Assembly (NCBI GenBank): GCA_050084985.1
Contig: JBITNC010000001.1
Coordinates: forward strand, 27,962,001-28,026,000
DNA: 64,000 nucleotides
Source: Nageia nagi
Taxonomy: Eukaryota > Pinophyta
Direction of reading: 5' to 3'
Both the position numbers and the translations under genes were made by a program. This document shows, in pieces, positions 35,342-46,359 of this stretch; the stretch's first letter is position 1; each line of letters starts with the position of its first letter. Below the pieces are notes generated by a model. That model was given only the letters and a program-made list of their open reading frames with translations, was not told the DNA's origin and ran no database searches.

Positions 35342-36110
35342 ATTTTCCCAATACATTCATTACATTGCAAAGTCTATTTGACTCAAAAATTGCATTTAAC
35401 CTAATGTTTGTGAGTAACAAGTGGACAAGATCCTAATATGCCCACAAGATTGATGGTATTAAAGTATTTTGAGGGTGCCTTTTGGAAGGCATCAAATGAG
35501 ATCATTTAGGTAAGAATTTGAGAATAATTCAAGTTTTTAATTTTAATTTACTTTCCCATTATTTGCATGTTTGATTTGTGAGTCCTTGGTGAAGGTCCTT
35601 TGATGGATACGACTAAGCTATAACTTCCTTCTATAGTCATGAGGAGAGGAGATATTGTTCCATTTGGGATATCATTGATTGTAGATGGTTAAACAAGCTT
35701 CATAGGCCATTACATATAGCAAGGTACCATTGGAACCCCAAACTTTTCTTTGGTGAAGCATTTGAAGTGGACGAGGTTTCGATAGGCCTTCATATGTGCA
35801 TCCAATGTATGGCCATTGATGAATTTAAGAGAGATATTCTCATGGACGAGCTATAGGTTTATATAATGGCACAAGGCTAACTCTTCTCTTCTCCACAATG
35901 CATTCATGCAAGGACTCAAGCTCTAGGTAAAAAACATTTTCTAATAGTTATTACTTCATTGTAATAAATTGTTTTGTAATAATACAAAAATAAAAACCTG
36001 ATTTTTTTATTCCTATTTTTTCATTTCTTTTAATTTTTTAGATCTATGGTGGGATAATTATGGTGCTAGGATGCCAAATATACAAAAGATTGCAATCAAA
36101 ATTTTGCCAT

Positions 36111-36312
36111 GTTTACAAATTCTCCATATATGTGCCAAGTTCAACAAATTTTTCTCCTAGCCGAATTTTACCGAATTCTAAAAGGTCTTGCCTTACATAC
36201 TATTTTTGTCTTTTTTTTCCTTTTTTTCTTGAACTTTTCCCGAATTTTTGCCAAATTTTAAAATTTGGCTCCAAGCCGTATTTCCAAAATATCGTATTTG
36301 TAAATTGTGAAA
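36111..36312 (+). other. Intron-like insert in the hAT relic
   Basis: About 200 bp separate the block ending IQKIAIKIL from CESCSTFGCDRN, which are nearly adjacent in hAT proteins. The insert is T-rich with repeated CCGAATTTT and GCCAAATTTT words. It may be the element's own intron or a small insertion. Confidence 0.45.
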
Positions 36313-36722
36313 TTATGTGCGAATCATGTAGTACTTTTGGATGTGATAGAAATTTGAGAACATTTCAGCATATTCACTCAAATAAGTGCAACAAATTCAT
36401 TCATTAATGCTTAAATGATTTGGTGTTTGTGGTCTAAAGTCTTTGCCTTCATCTCAAGAAAATTAAAAGAATTGAATTAGATGCCATTGATCCACAATTC
36501 GATTTGATATCAGATTAGTTAGAGTTGGTGGATCCTCATTTCAGTTTCAGCTTTGAGGAGTTTGATGCCATTGAACTAGAGGCTATTGTAATGGAAAAGG
36601 AAGAGGAAGAGGTGTTGGCAGTAGAAGCATTGAAAATACAAGAGGAATTCACACAACAACCAATGGCAACAAGAAGTAGAACTGCAAAGGAGAAGGAAAA
36701 GACCAAGGAAAAGGGCCAATGA

Positions 36723-37453
36723 TAGGCTGATTTTGTTTTGTAATGATCGACATTGAAAATTTACGATTTGTAATTTATTTTGGTGGAGACTACTAGAAAA
36801 TACTGAAAATTATTATTTGTTTTGTTCTTTTGATGTATAATGTACCTAATGTTGGAATAGTGATAGTAATTGGGCATGTTATGAATTAAATTTTATGTGA
36901 GATGACTAAAAACTCTCGTTATGTGAAACTTTTTATATTCTTTAGTTTCTTTTCCCAAGTTTTGTTGAGTCGGGGTTCTTCTCAATTCAAATAGTTTGTC
37001 GAGTACTCTCTGAGTCAAGTCTGACTACTATGGTTCTTACAATGATCATAGATGGCTTAAATCTCAACATTTCTTAGCTTTCTAGCAGCCTTCTACCTAC
37101 ATTTTGTGCTATTAAATTGTGGTTGAACTCTTTTTTTGATTTTTTAAAATTCTAACAATAATGCATACTTTTTACCTAGTATTTTTCTTTGGAATATAGG
37201 TAATACCCTTTTTAAATTTCGGAGAAGGGTACTTAAAACTCTTTTTACATGTTATACCATGTAGGGATGAGGAGATTTGAACCTAGGCCTGCCATGGAGT
37301 ATTCCTATTAGTTTCTCAACTCCCCTAACATGGGTGGACTTTTACCTTAGGTTTCAATGCATAGTTCTTTGGCATTGGTATTTATTGATAGAGTGTGGCA
37401 ATGTGCAATAATGACAATCATTCAACAAAAATCCTCTAATATTGGTATTTATT
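36723..37453. other. Unassigned intron sequence
   Basis: AT-rich, nothing recognised. Its right end carries TGTGGCAATGTGCAATAATGAC (37392-37413), which is nearly repeated at 39249-39270 across the L1 insertion. That points to a local duplication older than the insertion. Confidence 0.45.
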
Positions 37454-37463
37454 GATAAGAGTG

Positions 37464-39240
37464 GTTTTTTTTTTTTATAATAAGGGTAAATTATATTATC
37501 AAAACACGGGTTTTAATCTGGGCCCCAAAACCGGTCACAAAAATGGTTTCAGAAAGCCTGAAACCACTACCCAACTATACCTATTGGTAGCCAAAAAAGA
37601 CGTAGAAAGCAGCTGAAAACCATCCATAACTATACACGAATACATGCCGAATTGCAACAACAGAAAATACAATACTGCTAGTTGGAAAATGCACTATAAT
37701 CAAAACCGTTTCCCCCCTTTCCTTTCTAGGGTAGCCTATTTCTGCTTCTTGCGGAAATTTGCTCTAGTCTTAAATCTAAACTACATGATTGAGGCATTAT
37801 AGCCCCTAATGATCTATGAAAGGATCTTTATTGAGGGGTAGCAATGGCCAATTGGCCCCTTTTTTGCTCTAGAGTGCTTTGCTTCCCATTAACAATATCC
37901 TGTTCAGTCAATCGATATCTCAACTCACTTGAGGATGGTCTTTCAATGTGTGGTTGCCCCACATTAGGTGTTTTTCGGGTGTTTAGGATATTCTTGGATG
38001 GTATTTTGTACCTACGTTTTGTTGTTGTGTAACTGTGGTTGCTGCAAGATTGTTTGTGTTTTTAGCTTTCTTGAGCACTCTCCTAATGTCTTCTACACCA
38101 TCTGCTCCTATTTCTTCATTTACCTCCATGTCTTCTACTTTGTTTTCAGAGAAGTCAATATTAAATTCAATGTTCTCTCTGTCAATTCCTTCCAAAACAC
38201 CTAAGATAGCATATGGGTTATTGGTGGGTGAAGGGTTTGAGGTAGCCCTATTCTCTTTGCGAGATTTATCAGAGGTTTTTGCGAGGGTTTTATTTGTGTA
38301 CTTGCTAGCATTCAATCTATCCTTACCTTTTTGCACAATTGTCCATTCATTTCTTTCATTTTTATTTGCATTTTTTGACTTAGTTTGGTTCTTCCTTTCC
38401 TCCTCTCGAGTTCTTTTGTCGAGGCAATCTTTAGCATAGTGGTCGAAGCTCTTATAGATTCCGCATTGCATTGGGAGATTTTCATAGAAGATCAGCTGGA
38501 TCCAAACTCTCATGTCTTTTGTTTTAATTTCAACTTCTTTTCTCATGGGTTTGGAGATGTTGATATTGACTATAAACCTCGCATCTGTTAGTTTATGCCT
38601 TAGTCGTGTTGCTCTTTCAATGGTAACCAATGTACCAAGTGCCTTGGCTACCCTTGCAATGACACTCGAATGCCAATAAGATGGATGCAAGAGTGAGTCC
38701 CAGGTAGGTATGAGATTGAAGTTTTTTGATTCAGGTGTGAAGTGTTTGTCCATTGTTTGATAACGAGCCCTTTTTTCTCGAGAAACCATGGTCCGAGTTC
38801 TATCACCTTTTGCAGGTCTTCCTCAAATTGAAATTTGAAGATCAAGAATTCCTAAGGGAGTGCTATCAAAGAGACAGGTCCTTGTTTGCTCCATCTTTCC
38901 CGAATCCAACTTTTGATAACTTTGATCGGGGGTCTTACTCCAACAAATCTACCGATTAGGGCATTATGTAAATTGCTTTCGCCAGCTTCATTGATAGTTT
39001 TAGGTACAATAATACTCACCATCTCCTATGTCTGGCTCCAAGGTTTCGCTTATGGCTGCCTCTACGAACGGTTTTTCTTGCTTTAACATGCTTCTCCATT
39101 CTCTTGGGAGTTTGGGATCAGGTTTTCTTCTGTCCTTGTTCGCCGCGTTGCTTTGGTCATTCGGATGCATTTTGGATTGGTTGCGACAGAAATGAATTTC
39201 AGCTGCTTTTTAATTTTTGTTACCCTGTGCTCGCTTCTAT
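37464..39240 (-). mobile_element. ORF1-only L1-type LINE insertion with target duplication
   Basis: GATAAGAGTG at 37454-37463 and again at 39241-39250 flank the insert. Its left end is a T-run (37465-37476), which is the poly(A) tail on the minus strand. Inside, the minus strand carries a ~60 bp leader, one L1 ORF1 and about 500 bp of trailing sequence. ORF2 (endonuclease/RT) is absent although both ends look complete. The tail and a 10 bp duplication fit target-primed reverse transcription. Confidence 0.7.
37983..39170 (-). pseudogene. L1 ORF1-like RNA-binding protein, broken
   Basis: It starts at an ATG at 39170 (MHPNDQSNAANKDRRKP) and shifts near 39010. It passes through LIGRFVGVRPPIKVIKSWI and KFQFEEDLQKVIELGPWFLE, the DUF4283 N-terminal domain of plant L1 ORF1 proteins, and then through INISKPMRKEVEIKTKDMRV. 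The CCHC knuckle is altered: the usual CGICKS..HYAKDC appears as CGIYKSFDHYAKDC. The last 268 codons (38789-37983) are open, with a basic and then acidic tail (VEDMEVNEEIGADGVEDI). ORF1 proteins bind element RNA. Confidence 0.7.
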
Positions 39241-39250
39241 GATAAGAGTG

Positions 39251-39640
39251 TGGTAGTATGCAATAATGACAAACATTTTTTCACTAGTTACAATTTATTC
39301 TTACCTACTTGTTTGTATTTTGTTGATTGTTTCCATGTGTAGCTATAGGAAAATGATAAGGATTGGGAGAAAAGACAACATGGAAATACACATAAAACGA
39401 TGAAGGTGTTTTTACAATTTTTTGTGAACAAAAAATTTATGGATGCACAAACCACCTCAAATATCATTTGGCAAGGCAGAAAGGAAATGATGTCAAACTA
39501 TGATCCGTGGTGCTAGTGGATGTTCAATAGGAATGCAATGCCCTTTTCGCAGATTAAATAAAGAGGAGGGAGCTGAAACAAAAAATAAGTGAAACCGTGG
39601 TAATCCCCCTTCTCGACCTCATTTAGAGGGTATTGGTAAC
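39251..39640. other. Unassigned sequence between L1 and the second hAT relic
   Basis: No motif recognised. It may belong to the hAT N-terminal region. Confidence 0.4.
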
Positions 39641-40620
39641 ACCTTTAATATTTTATTTTCGACAAAATGGCTCCACTCCATTGATTGCACACCTTGGTAG
39701 TGGGATAGATGAGTCAAATTTTGTTAGAGCATTTTGTGCAAGGGTTACAACCCATGTTAGATGGTATGACAATGTGGAATGAGAAGAGGCACAAGGCAAC
39801 AAGGAAGGCCATTGCCAATTTTTTTTGTACTTTTCGACTTTCCATTCAATGCTGCAAGGTTTCCATATTGGTAAAGAATGGTAGACACCCTTATAGCTTG
39901 CACACTTTAGGAGTGGGATAGATGAGTCATATTTGTTTAGAGCGTTTTGCTTCATGGTTACAATCCAAGCTAGAGGCTATGATTGTGTGGAATGAGAAGA
40001 GACACAAGGCAACAATGAAGGCCATTGCCAATTTTTGGTACTTTTCATTCAATGCTACAAGGTCTCCACATTGGCAAGGAATGGTAGATGACCTTATAGG
40101 TTGCGACGCAAGTTTAGGCTAGCAACTTATGATGATCTCATGGGCCCCCTCCTTTGCGAATTTGTGGATGATATTTAGCACTTGCTTGATGAGCAACGTA
40201 AGGATTGGAGGAAGAGGGGTTGCACTATCATTTCTGATGGGTGGATTATCGAAGGAACAAAATATTAATTAATTTTTTGTTTGCTTCTTTAAGAGGAATT
40301 GTATTCCTCAAATTAATGGATGCATTGGTGGAGGTTGTCTTAGAGGTGAGAGCAAATAATGTTGTCTAACTCATCAGAAGCAATACAACAACATTTGTTG
40401 CCGCAAGTAGAATGTTGGAGCAGAGATTTCCCACCCTTTTTTGACACCATGTGCATCCCATTGTCTCCATTTTCTACTCAAAAGACATTTGCAAATTACC
40501 TTGGGTGGTGGAGGTTGTATAGAAGGGTAGGCCTATCATGAAATTCATTTAAAAACATACATGGGTCCTGTGGCTATGAGTTAGTTGTTGTGCTCAAACA
40601 CGACACACCCCAAACTTTGC
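39641..40620 (+). pseudogene. Second hAT transposase relic
   Basis: The block at 40160-40260 reads LLDEQRKDWRKRGCTIISDGW, the DUF659 motif of plant hAT transposases. Next come VFLKLMDAL-like and VAASRMLEQRFPTLF (about 40290-40440) in shifted frames, then KHTWVLWL. Several stops and shifts make it inactive. Upstream, 39690-40100 is a tandem duplication. It has the same orientation as the relics at 33351 and 53350, but it is too diverged to be a piece of the same insertion. Confidence 0.65.
39686..40100 (+). repeat. ~209 bp tandem duplication in the second hAT relic
   Basis: CACACCTTGGTAGTGGGATAGATGAGTC (from 39686) and CACACTTTAGGAGTGGGATAGATGAGTC (from 39900) start two copies. Both contain GGAATGAGAAGA.GCACAAGGCAACAA.GAAGGCCATTGCC and end near ATGGTAGA..CCTTATAG. 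Copies differ by several substitutions and a 13 bp indel. Confidence 0.8.
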
Positions 40621-40879
40621 AATTTTGAGGACCCAACGTTTTGCTAAGTCATGATCATCAATAAGCTAGAGTCCCGCCTCATGTTATACAAATTCGAAAA
40701 ACCCGTTGAGAACCAAGTGTTGTACTTCCCTCCCAGTCATAGTCATGATGAACTTGTATTTGAAGATATCCAAAATTGACTATGTTTGGAAGATAGGAGA
40801 CTCCGGGGAACAATGTGAGATAGGAGACCAAGTCCTATGACCTGAAAATTTGATTGTCTCAAAAGGTGTTAGTGTCAAA
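40621..40879. other. Unassigned sequence before hairpin array 3
   Basis: Nothing recognised apart from a gradual entry into the array. Confidence 0.4.
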
Positions 40880-42070
40880 GTTGTCTTTCTTTCAGGAGCA
40901 CTTAGGAGACAAGGCAAAAGAAGGCTAAGCGCATGACTGAAAAACGACAAAGTTATGACTTTTCTAGGCATGTACTTGGACAAGAGGTGCCTCATTTTGG
41001 AATGAAGATGGTCAAAATGCAAAGTTACAGCCTCTGAGATGGATTTTGAAGCGAAAGAAGGGCTCAAAGGGTGAGTGCATGACAAAAAGTCATAAATATG
41101 ACTTTCGAAAGCATGTGCCTAGCTCAAAGACACCTAAGGATCCTGGGCATGGATAAAAAAGACAAAAATGTGACTCTTGGGAGCATGTGCTTGGCTTGAG
41201 GGTGAGGATGTGACTAAGGTGTGACTCCGAAAGCACCCAAATCAGCCCAAAAAGACAAAAGGAGGAGAGTATAGGACAAAAAAATGAAGTCATAATCATG
41301 ACTTTTGGGAGCATGTGCCTGACTTAAAAGGGCTCCTAGATGAACATGAAGATGAAAATATGACTCTTGGGAGCATGTGCTTGGCTTGGATGGCATTCCA
41401 GGAGAATTCAAGGTGAAAAATTGGTTAAGTCCTGACCTTGAAGTCATAAATATGACTTTTCAAGAAATGCGCCAAGCAAAAAAGGCAAGGAAGTGAGCGC
41501 ATGCCAGAAAAAGACATAATCATGAGTTTCTAAAGCATGCGCTTGTGATGAAGAGCCCTCCCATGACTTGAACATGAAAATTCGACTAAGGTATGAGGAA
41601 GAGAGCATCAAAACGAGTCCGAAGTCATACTAGAAGGCAAGCGCATGACAAAAAAAAGTCATAAATATGAGTTTCTGGGACGTGCTCAAGACATGAGAGC
41701 TCCAAGATTGATTCAAGGTGGAAAAAATGACTAAGCATGGGCCTCGAAAACATCGAGACCAAGCAAGAATCATACAAAAGGACCAGCGCATGAGCAAAAA
41801 AGACAAAAGGATGACTTTTTCAAACCTGTGCCATGCCCAAAGAGGTCTAAGGAAGGTGCTAATGCGCAAAAGTGACTAGGTGTTGGACTTGAGACTCCAT
41901 GATCAAACTCAAAATGACCCAGATCATCAAGCGTATGTCTCCAAAAGACCAAAACTTGTCTTCCAAAATCCCACACTCAAAAGGGAGAGACACTTGAGTT
42001 GAGCGCATGATTCGAAAGTCATAATTATGACTTTTTGAGACATGCACCTAAGGGGAGAAGACACCAAAGT
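40880..42070. repeat. Hairpin array 3 (GCGCATGA..AAAGTCAT/ATGACTTT..CATGCGC)
   Basis: Units near 40930, 41060, 41285, 41437, 41495, 41638, 41783 and 42003 read like GCGCATGA, A-rich, AAAGTCAT, short turn, ATGACTTT, then (G)CATGTGCC or CATGCGC. 42015-42034 is a perfect 20 bp palindrome. 41437-41464 is a near-perfect 28 bp one bounded by CTTG/CAAG. Spacing is about 100-150 bp. The outer GCGCAT/ATGCGC ends recall arrays 1 and 2, but the inner stem differs. Confidence 0.75.
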
Positions 42071-42434
42071 CAAACGCATGAGTTAAAGAGGGAAAATTTT
42101 GGTCTACAAGTGGCACATGTATCCCTAGGTTGGCCATCACATTTAATGCACCTCTTTCTAGGCCAATCCTAGCTGACTAGGAACAAATGAAGCCCTAATT
42201 TTGCCTATTAAAGAGGAGTCTACCTTCATTTCACATCACAAATTTGTTCTCTCTTCAAATTCGCTAAGGCATCAAAAGTTAGAATGGCAAGGGCAAGCTC
42301 CAAGATGAAAAGGGAGAAGATTGAGCTAGAATAGGTGGGGAATAATGAGGGCACTTCATCAAAGAAGAACAACATCGACATAGCCAACTTTGATTAGAGC
42401 GTTACATGAAGACTTGGGCCAAAGGGGGAAAGAT
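42071..42434 (+). other. Promoter-like and 5' coding-like region interrupted by an LTR element
   Basis: TATTAAAGAGGAG (from 42208) sits where a TATA box would be, about 140 bp downstream of the last palindrome. At 42283 an ATG opens MARASSKMKREKIELE, followed by a TAG and further charged sequence (VGNNEGTSSKKNNIDIANFD). This copies the order of the element at 22860-28300: hairpins, TATA, short basic N-terminus. The 8.3 kb LTR element inserted at 42434. Confidence 0.45.
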
Positions 42435-42911
42435 TGTTGGAATGTATAATGCATTATTGTAAATAGATGTATTAAATCTTCTATGTAAATTCACTAATAC
42501 TTAAAGGTATTATTTGATACCTTAAGTATTTTAGTGAATATAATAATGTAACTTGTCCTACACTCCAAGTCATGAGCATGCCCCTTGGGTCAAAGATGTG
42601 CATGTCATGCTTAGGTCATCCAAAGAGGGATTTTGGCCTATAAATAGAAGGCTCCCTCTTTGTAATGATATACCAATTGTGGAGTAAGGATATGCTCTAG
42701 GATAGAAGTGTAGGAGTTGAGATTAGGAGAATTGTAAGAGAGTTGTATTTGTGAGAGAAGTAAAGATCTAGTTAGTGGATGTACTCCTCGTTGGAGGAAC
42801 CACTTTACATCTTGTGTTGTGAGATTGCTTTGTGTATTTGTTGGATGTAATTGTGAGCTTTCATGTGATCTTGGTAGTTTAGGAATTATATTGTTAATGT
42901 TAGTTCCTACA
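42435..42911 (+). repeat. Left LTR, 477 bp
   Basis: TGTTGGAATG...GTTCCTACA, with a TATAAATA box at 42639-42646 and a ~49 nt inverted repeat at 42490-42538 (arms TTCACTAATACTTAAAGGTA and its mirror). Confidence 0.93.
42639..42646 (+). promoter_or_regulatory. LTR TATA box
   Basis: CCTATAAATAGAAGG is a strong plant TATA context. The same box is at 50503-50510 in the right LTR. Confidence 0.75.
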
Positions 42912-42914
42912 AAT

Positions 42915-42926
42915 TGGTATCAGAGC
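42915..42926 (+). promoter_or_regulatory. Primer-binding site (initiator tRNA-Met)
   Basis: TGGTATCAGAGC, the canonical plant site, three bases after the left LTR. Confidence 0.9.
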
Positions 42927-44640
42927 TTGTGTGAAAGCTCTTATTTTTGGTGTGGAAGCTCTTCTTCAACATCTTTGGAGTTTCCTCTTCATATCCTTGG
43001 AGACTACTCAACGTGGAGGTTGTTTTTCATCTTACACTTCCTTGTTGAGGTAAACTTAAGAAAAGGTATAAATTCCTCCATTATTTTTTGATTATTTTAT
43101 TATGATTCTAACATCCTTTTGTTGAGCCAATTTTTTTTAAGGAAATATATTTATATATTATTGCTATGAATTTTCTTTACTAAGACTATTTAAACAAAAA
43201 AAAAAAAAAAACTTTAGCAATAATATGTTATATTTTCTTTCAAAGGATGCAATTTTTTTTTTGGTCCACAAATTTGTAAAGCAATTTTACAATAAAAATT
43301 GCATTCATAAACAAAAAAAAATTAAAACAAAGGGGCGGCAAAATGTTTGTTACAAATAGTTCTAATCTATATGATTTATGCACTCATATTTGTTATTTGT
43401 TTTATTTTAACAACTTTATTTGGGTGCTACGTGGCCTTGAATGCCCCTTGCTTGCTCTCTCACGGCTTGCATGTGTTAGCCTTTTGTTTGATGTCTTGCC
43501 ACCTCTGTGGTTGTCTGCACCCCTTCCTTCTCATGGAATCCCAAGCACTTCGATCCTTTGTGGCCGATTGAATGTAAACGCACTTATCCATGGCTGTTAT
43601 CAAACATGTTCATTGCGCGCAACTCTTCTCCTTGCGCTACCTTTCCTGTTTCACTTCCACTGAGTTTTCATTGCTTGTAGGGAGGGCAGATGAATCATTG
43701 CTGGCGCATCCTCGATGGTGGTATCAATCACCTTGGCTCCTCCTTTCCTCTCGACTAGGGCCACGAACTATCTTTCCTGCAATTTTACTCCTCACAACGC
43801 TTGAAACCTGGAATAGTTTTTGTTTTATCCGGATTGAGGTGCCACCGTCGTCGAGTCAGACATGTTGGATCTTCGACCTCCTTTGTTTTGTTTTCCTTCT
43901 GGAACATCTTTGCATGGCATCCCGTCCTTTGTTTCCCTGTTCACGAAACGGCCAGACCAAAGCCGCACCTTACACAAAAACAAATCCCTTCGAGAGGTTG
44001 GTCGCGAATACCAATAAGTAGCTCTCTGCTCCACACGCGCGCAGGAACCTGCACCATGTGATTTCAACAGCAATGGTACCTATCCGTATCGAACAACCAG
44101 GTTCAACAGCTGTCACAATCCCCGCACTTGTATTTCTTCTTCCTTGCCACCCCTTATCCGTTTATGGTGGCGCCTATGGGCCATGACTTCTCCTTTCTCC
44201 TCACCTACACCCTCACCTACACCATGAAAGTCGACTCCTTTGTTGATTCTTCTCTTCTCTGCGCCTTGAATTCTTTTGCCGTCGCCCATTTTTTTTGACT
44301 TTGGCGCTTTTACTAAATACAAATTCCATTTATGTGACCATTGACTTAGCATAATATTCCACCTGATTGCGTTGTGATAATGACAAATTTGACTTTGGTA
44401 ATTGGAATCACAATTATTTGAGCAACGTTGTTCAAAGCACACTTGGTGCATATACGTACTCTTGTATCAATTGATGGAGAGTGAGAGTGTCGTTTTGCTT
44501 ATTATTGAAGTAATCATGTGCATCTTCCACTACTGGAGCTTCTTGCGCCCGTTCATTTGTTTTGTTTGCCCCTGTCTATTTTTTAAAGGATTCCTCTCTT
44601 ATTGCCCTCTTTACTCAATTTTGTTAGAGGATCTTATTTT
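42927..44640. other. 5' interior of the LTR element, no recognised coding
   Basis: It contains a locally GC-richer block (about 43430-44300) with overlapping short frames on both strands and CACACGCGCGCAGG near 44031. No gag motif. It may be captured, formerly genic or promoter DNA. Confidence 0.45.
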
Positions 44641-45310
44641 TTATTGTTGAGTATTTTACTTAATGCATTAAAGGGGAGTAATTTACTTATTGCATTAAGG
44701 GGGAGTATTTTACTTAGCTTAAAGACTTAAGTTAAATATTTTTAAGTCACAAACGCATGATTTTTTTAAAGGTCTCTCTTGTTTTTAAGTAAAAGAGGGG
44801 AGAGTGGTCTAAATTTTTTACTTAAATTTTTAGCGCATGCTTCTTACTAAGGCTTAATTTTGAATGCATGCTCAAGAACTTAAATTTTCTAAGTTAATGG
44901 TACATGCTTAGTACTTAACTTTAAATGCTGCATGCTTAATACTTATGCTTAGTTCTTAACCTTAAATGATGCATGCTTAGAACTTAAATTTTTTAAGTTG
45001 ATGTTGCATGCTTAAGACTTAATTCCTTAAGTTAAAAGATACATGTTAAGTATTTATCTTTTATGATAAGATAACTTATGCAAACTTTTGGAAAGAACTT
45101 AAAATTTAAGTTAAATATTTTTAAGTCAAAAATGCATGCTTAGGACTTAAAATTGTTGAAGATTCAAGCTTATGACTTAAAATGCATGATTATACCTCTT
45201 AAATTCTAGTTTTTATGAAACAATAATGCATGCTTAAGTTTTTTGGATTGATGCATACTTCTTTATGTTAATAATGCATACTTATACTTATGGGATTGAT
45301 GTATGCTCTT
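44641..45310. repeat. ACTTAA / TGCATGCTTA short-word array
   Basis: TGCATGCTTA, ACTTAA and TTAAGT words recur irregularly (for example 44828, 44862, 44929, 44965, 45007, 45133 and 45228). Because TGCATGCA-like and TTAAGT/ACTTAA words are self-complementary, the stretch can fold in many ways. Two near copies of AATGCATTAAGGGGGAGTATTTTACTT start it. Confidence 0.65.
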
Positions 45311-46359
45311 ATGCAAAGTTAATGGACTTGTGCAAAATAAGAGATGATGTAACGATGTCTTTTAGGGGTTAGTAAACAAAACCCATTGGACACTTAGGTT
45401 TTGCGTTATTGAATGGATGATATTTTTATTTATGCTCGTTTATTTCATGTTTCGCATTTTTGATTTATTTGTTTATGCAAACAAAAATGCAAACATTGAT
45501 ATGAGCAACCCCCTAAAATGAACACATCTGCACTTACATTCCGCAACATGACTTGTTTGGGGAGCCATGAGGTGAGGACAGACAGATTGGAGCCTTTAAG
45601 TTCGACGATCCAAGTGGTGAAAAGTTCGTATTGCTTAATTGCCTTTAAGTCCTCTGTTGGTCTGGATTTAACTCCAATAGGTGGACAGGTATGTGTGTAG
45701 TGATACCACATATCTGCATGTCCATTCAGGGATTATCTTGATAACGTAGGAGGAAAACTTGAAACCTAATCAAGATTAATAATTTGGCCGATCCAATAAA
45801 CATCGGAACTTTGGAAAATAGCTCGTACGTCTCCTTGTGAGAGTATATTGCTACCCAAGGGGAACTGGTTGAGGATTGGTAGAACCTAGGCTTTTCTTGT
45901 GTGGGCATCCAGGTGAAGGCCTAATTTTAGACAAGACAACAAGCCTCAACAATGTCGCTCTATATTCAATGGTGTTCTTTTTTATGTTGTGCTATGGTGA
46001 TTTGTTCTACAAGCACGAGGGTTCGTTCATCCTTGTTTACTAGCATTATTCTGTTTTGTGCATCATTATTTATGATGTCTTTAAATTAAATTATTGTATT
46101 TGCGGCTTATCTTGAGAACTTGGAACTTTATCCAATAAATGATTTAATACAAGATAGAAACAAAAAATAATATTTTCGAAAAATTCCACTCACAAACTCG
46201 AGTGGATAGACAAACTAAGTAGAATCATGATTGGGACAGTTGGAGTTAGAACTCTCAAGATTTGTAATAGGAGAACTAGGTATATGGAATAATGCATCAC
46301 GAGTAATCAGGGCAAAACAACACCTGATGTCGAAAAATGGGTAGTACACCCATTGATCC
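45311..46359. other. Interior of the LTR element, unassigned
   Basis: No motif recognised. Short frames on both strands overlap one another. Confidence 0.45.

Larger units (their letters stand above)
33351..36722 (+). pseudogene. hAT transposase relic (DUF659/dimerisation type), split by an LTR
   Basis: In shifting + frames the order follows plant hAT transposases. FNVARSQYWGYMVNAI and QGPLLDEATADINLIIEE lie at 33357-33505, with KIWRKKGCN next. After the LTR comes LVGRILEERYASIFWNPCVV, then IHLQSHSWVLNLMRSYFTH (twice), NTFITLQSLFDSKIAFNLMF and KRDILMDEL. WWDNYGARMPNIQKIAI lies at 36046-36110, then an intron-like gap, then CDRNLRTFQHIHSNKCNKFI, which is the C-terminal dimerisation block. An acidic tail ends at the stop 36720-36722. 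Many stops make it inactive. Terminal inverted repeats were not found. hAT enzymes excise and insert DNA by cut-and-paste. Confidence 0.75.

Noticed and set aside
40780-42047. Chain of overlapping minus-strand ORFs of 60-100 codons
   Set aside because: They repeat the same peptide pieces (SHDYDF, CSQES) because they read through hairpin array 3.
43343-44073. Several overlapping ORFs of 74-143 codons in the GC-richer part of the LTR element
   Set aside because: Three or more frames on both strands are open at once, which is a composition effect. No motif in any of them.
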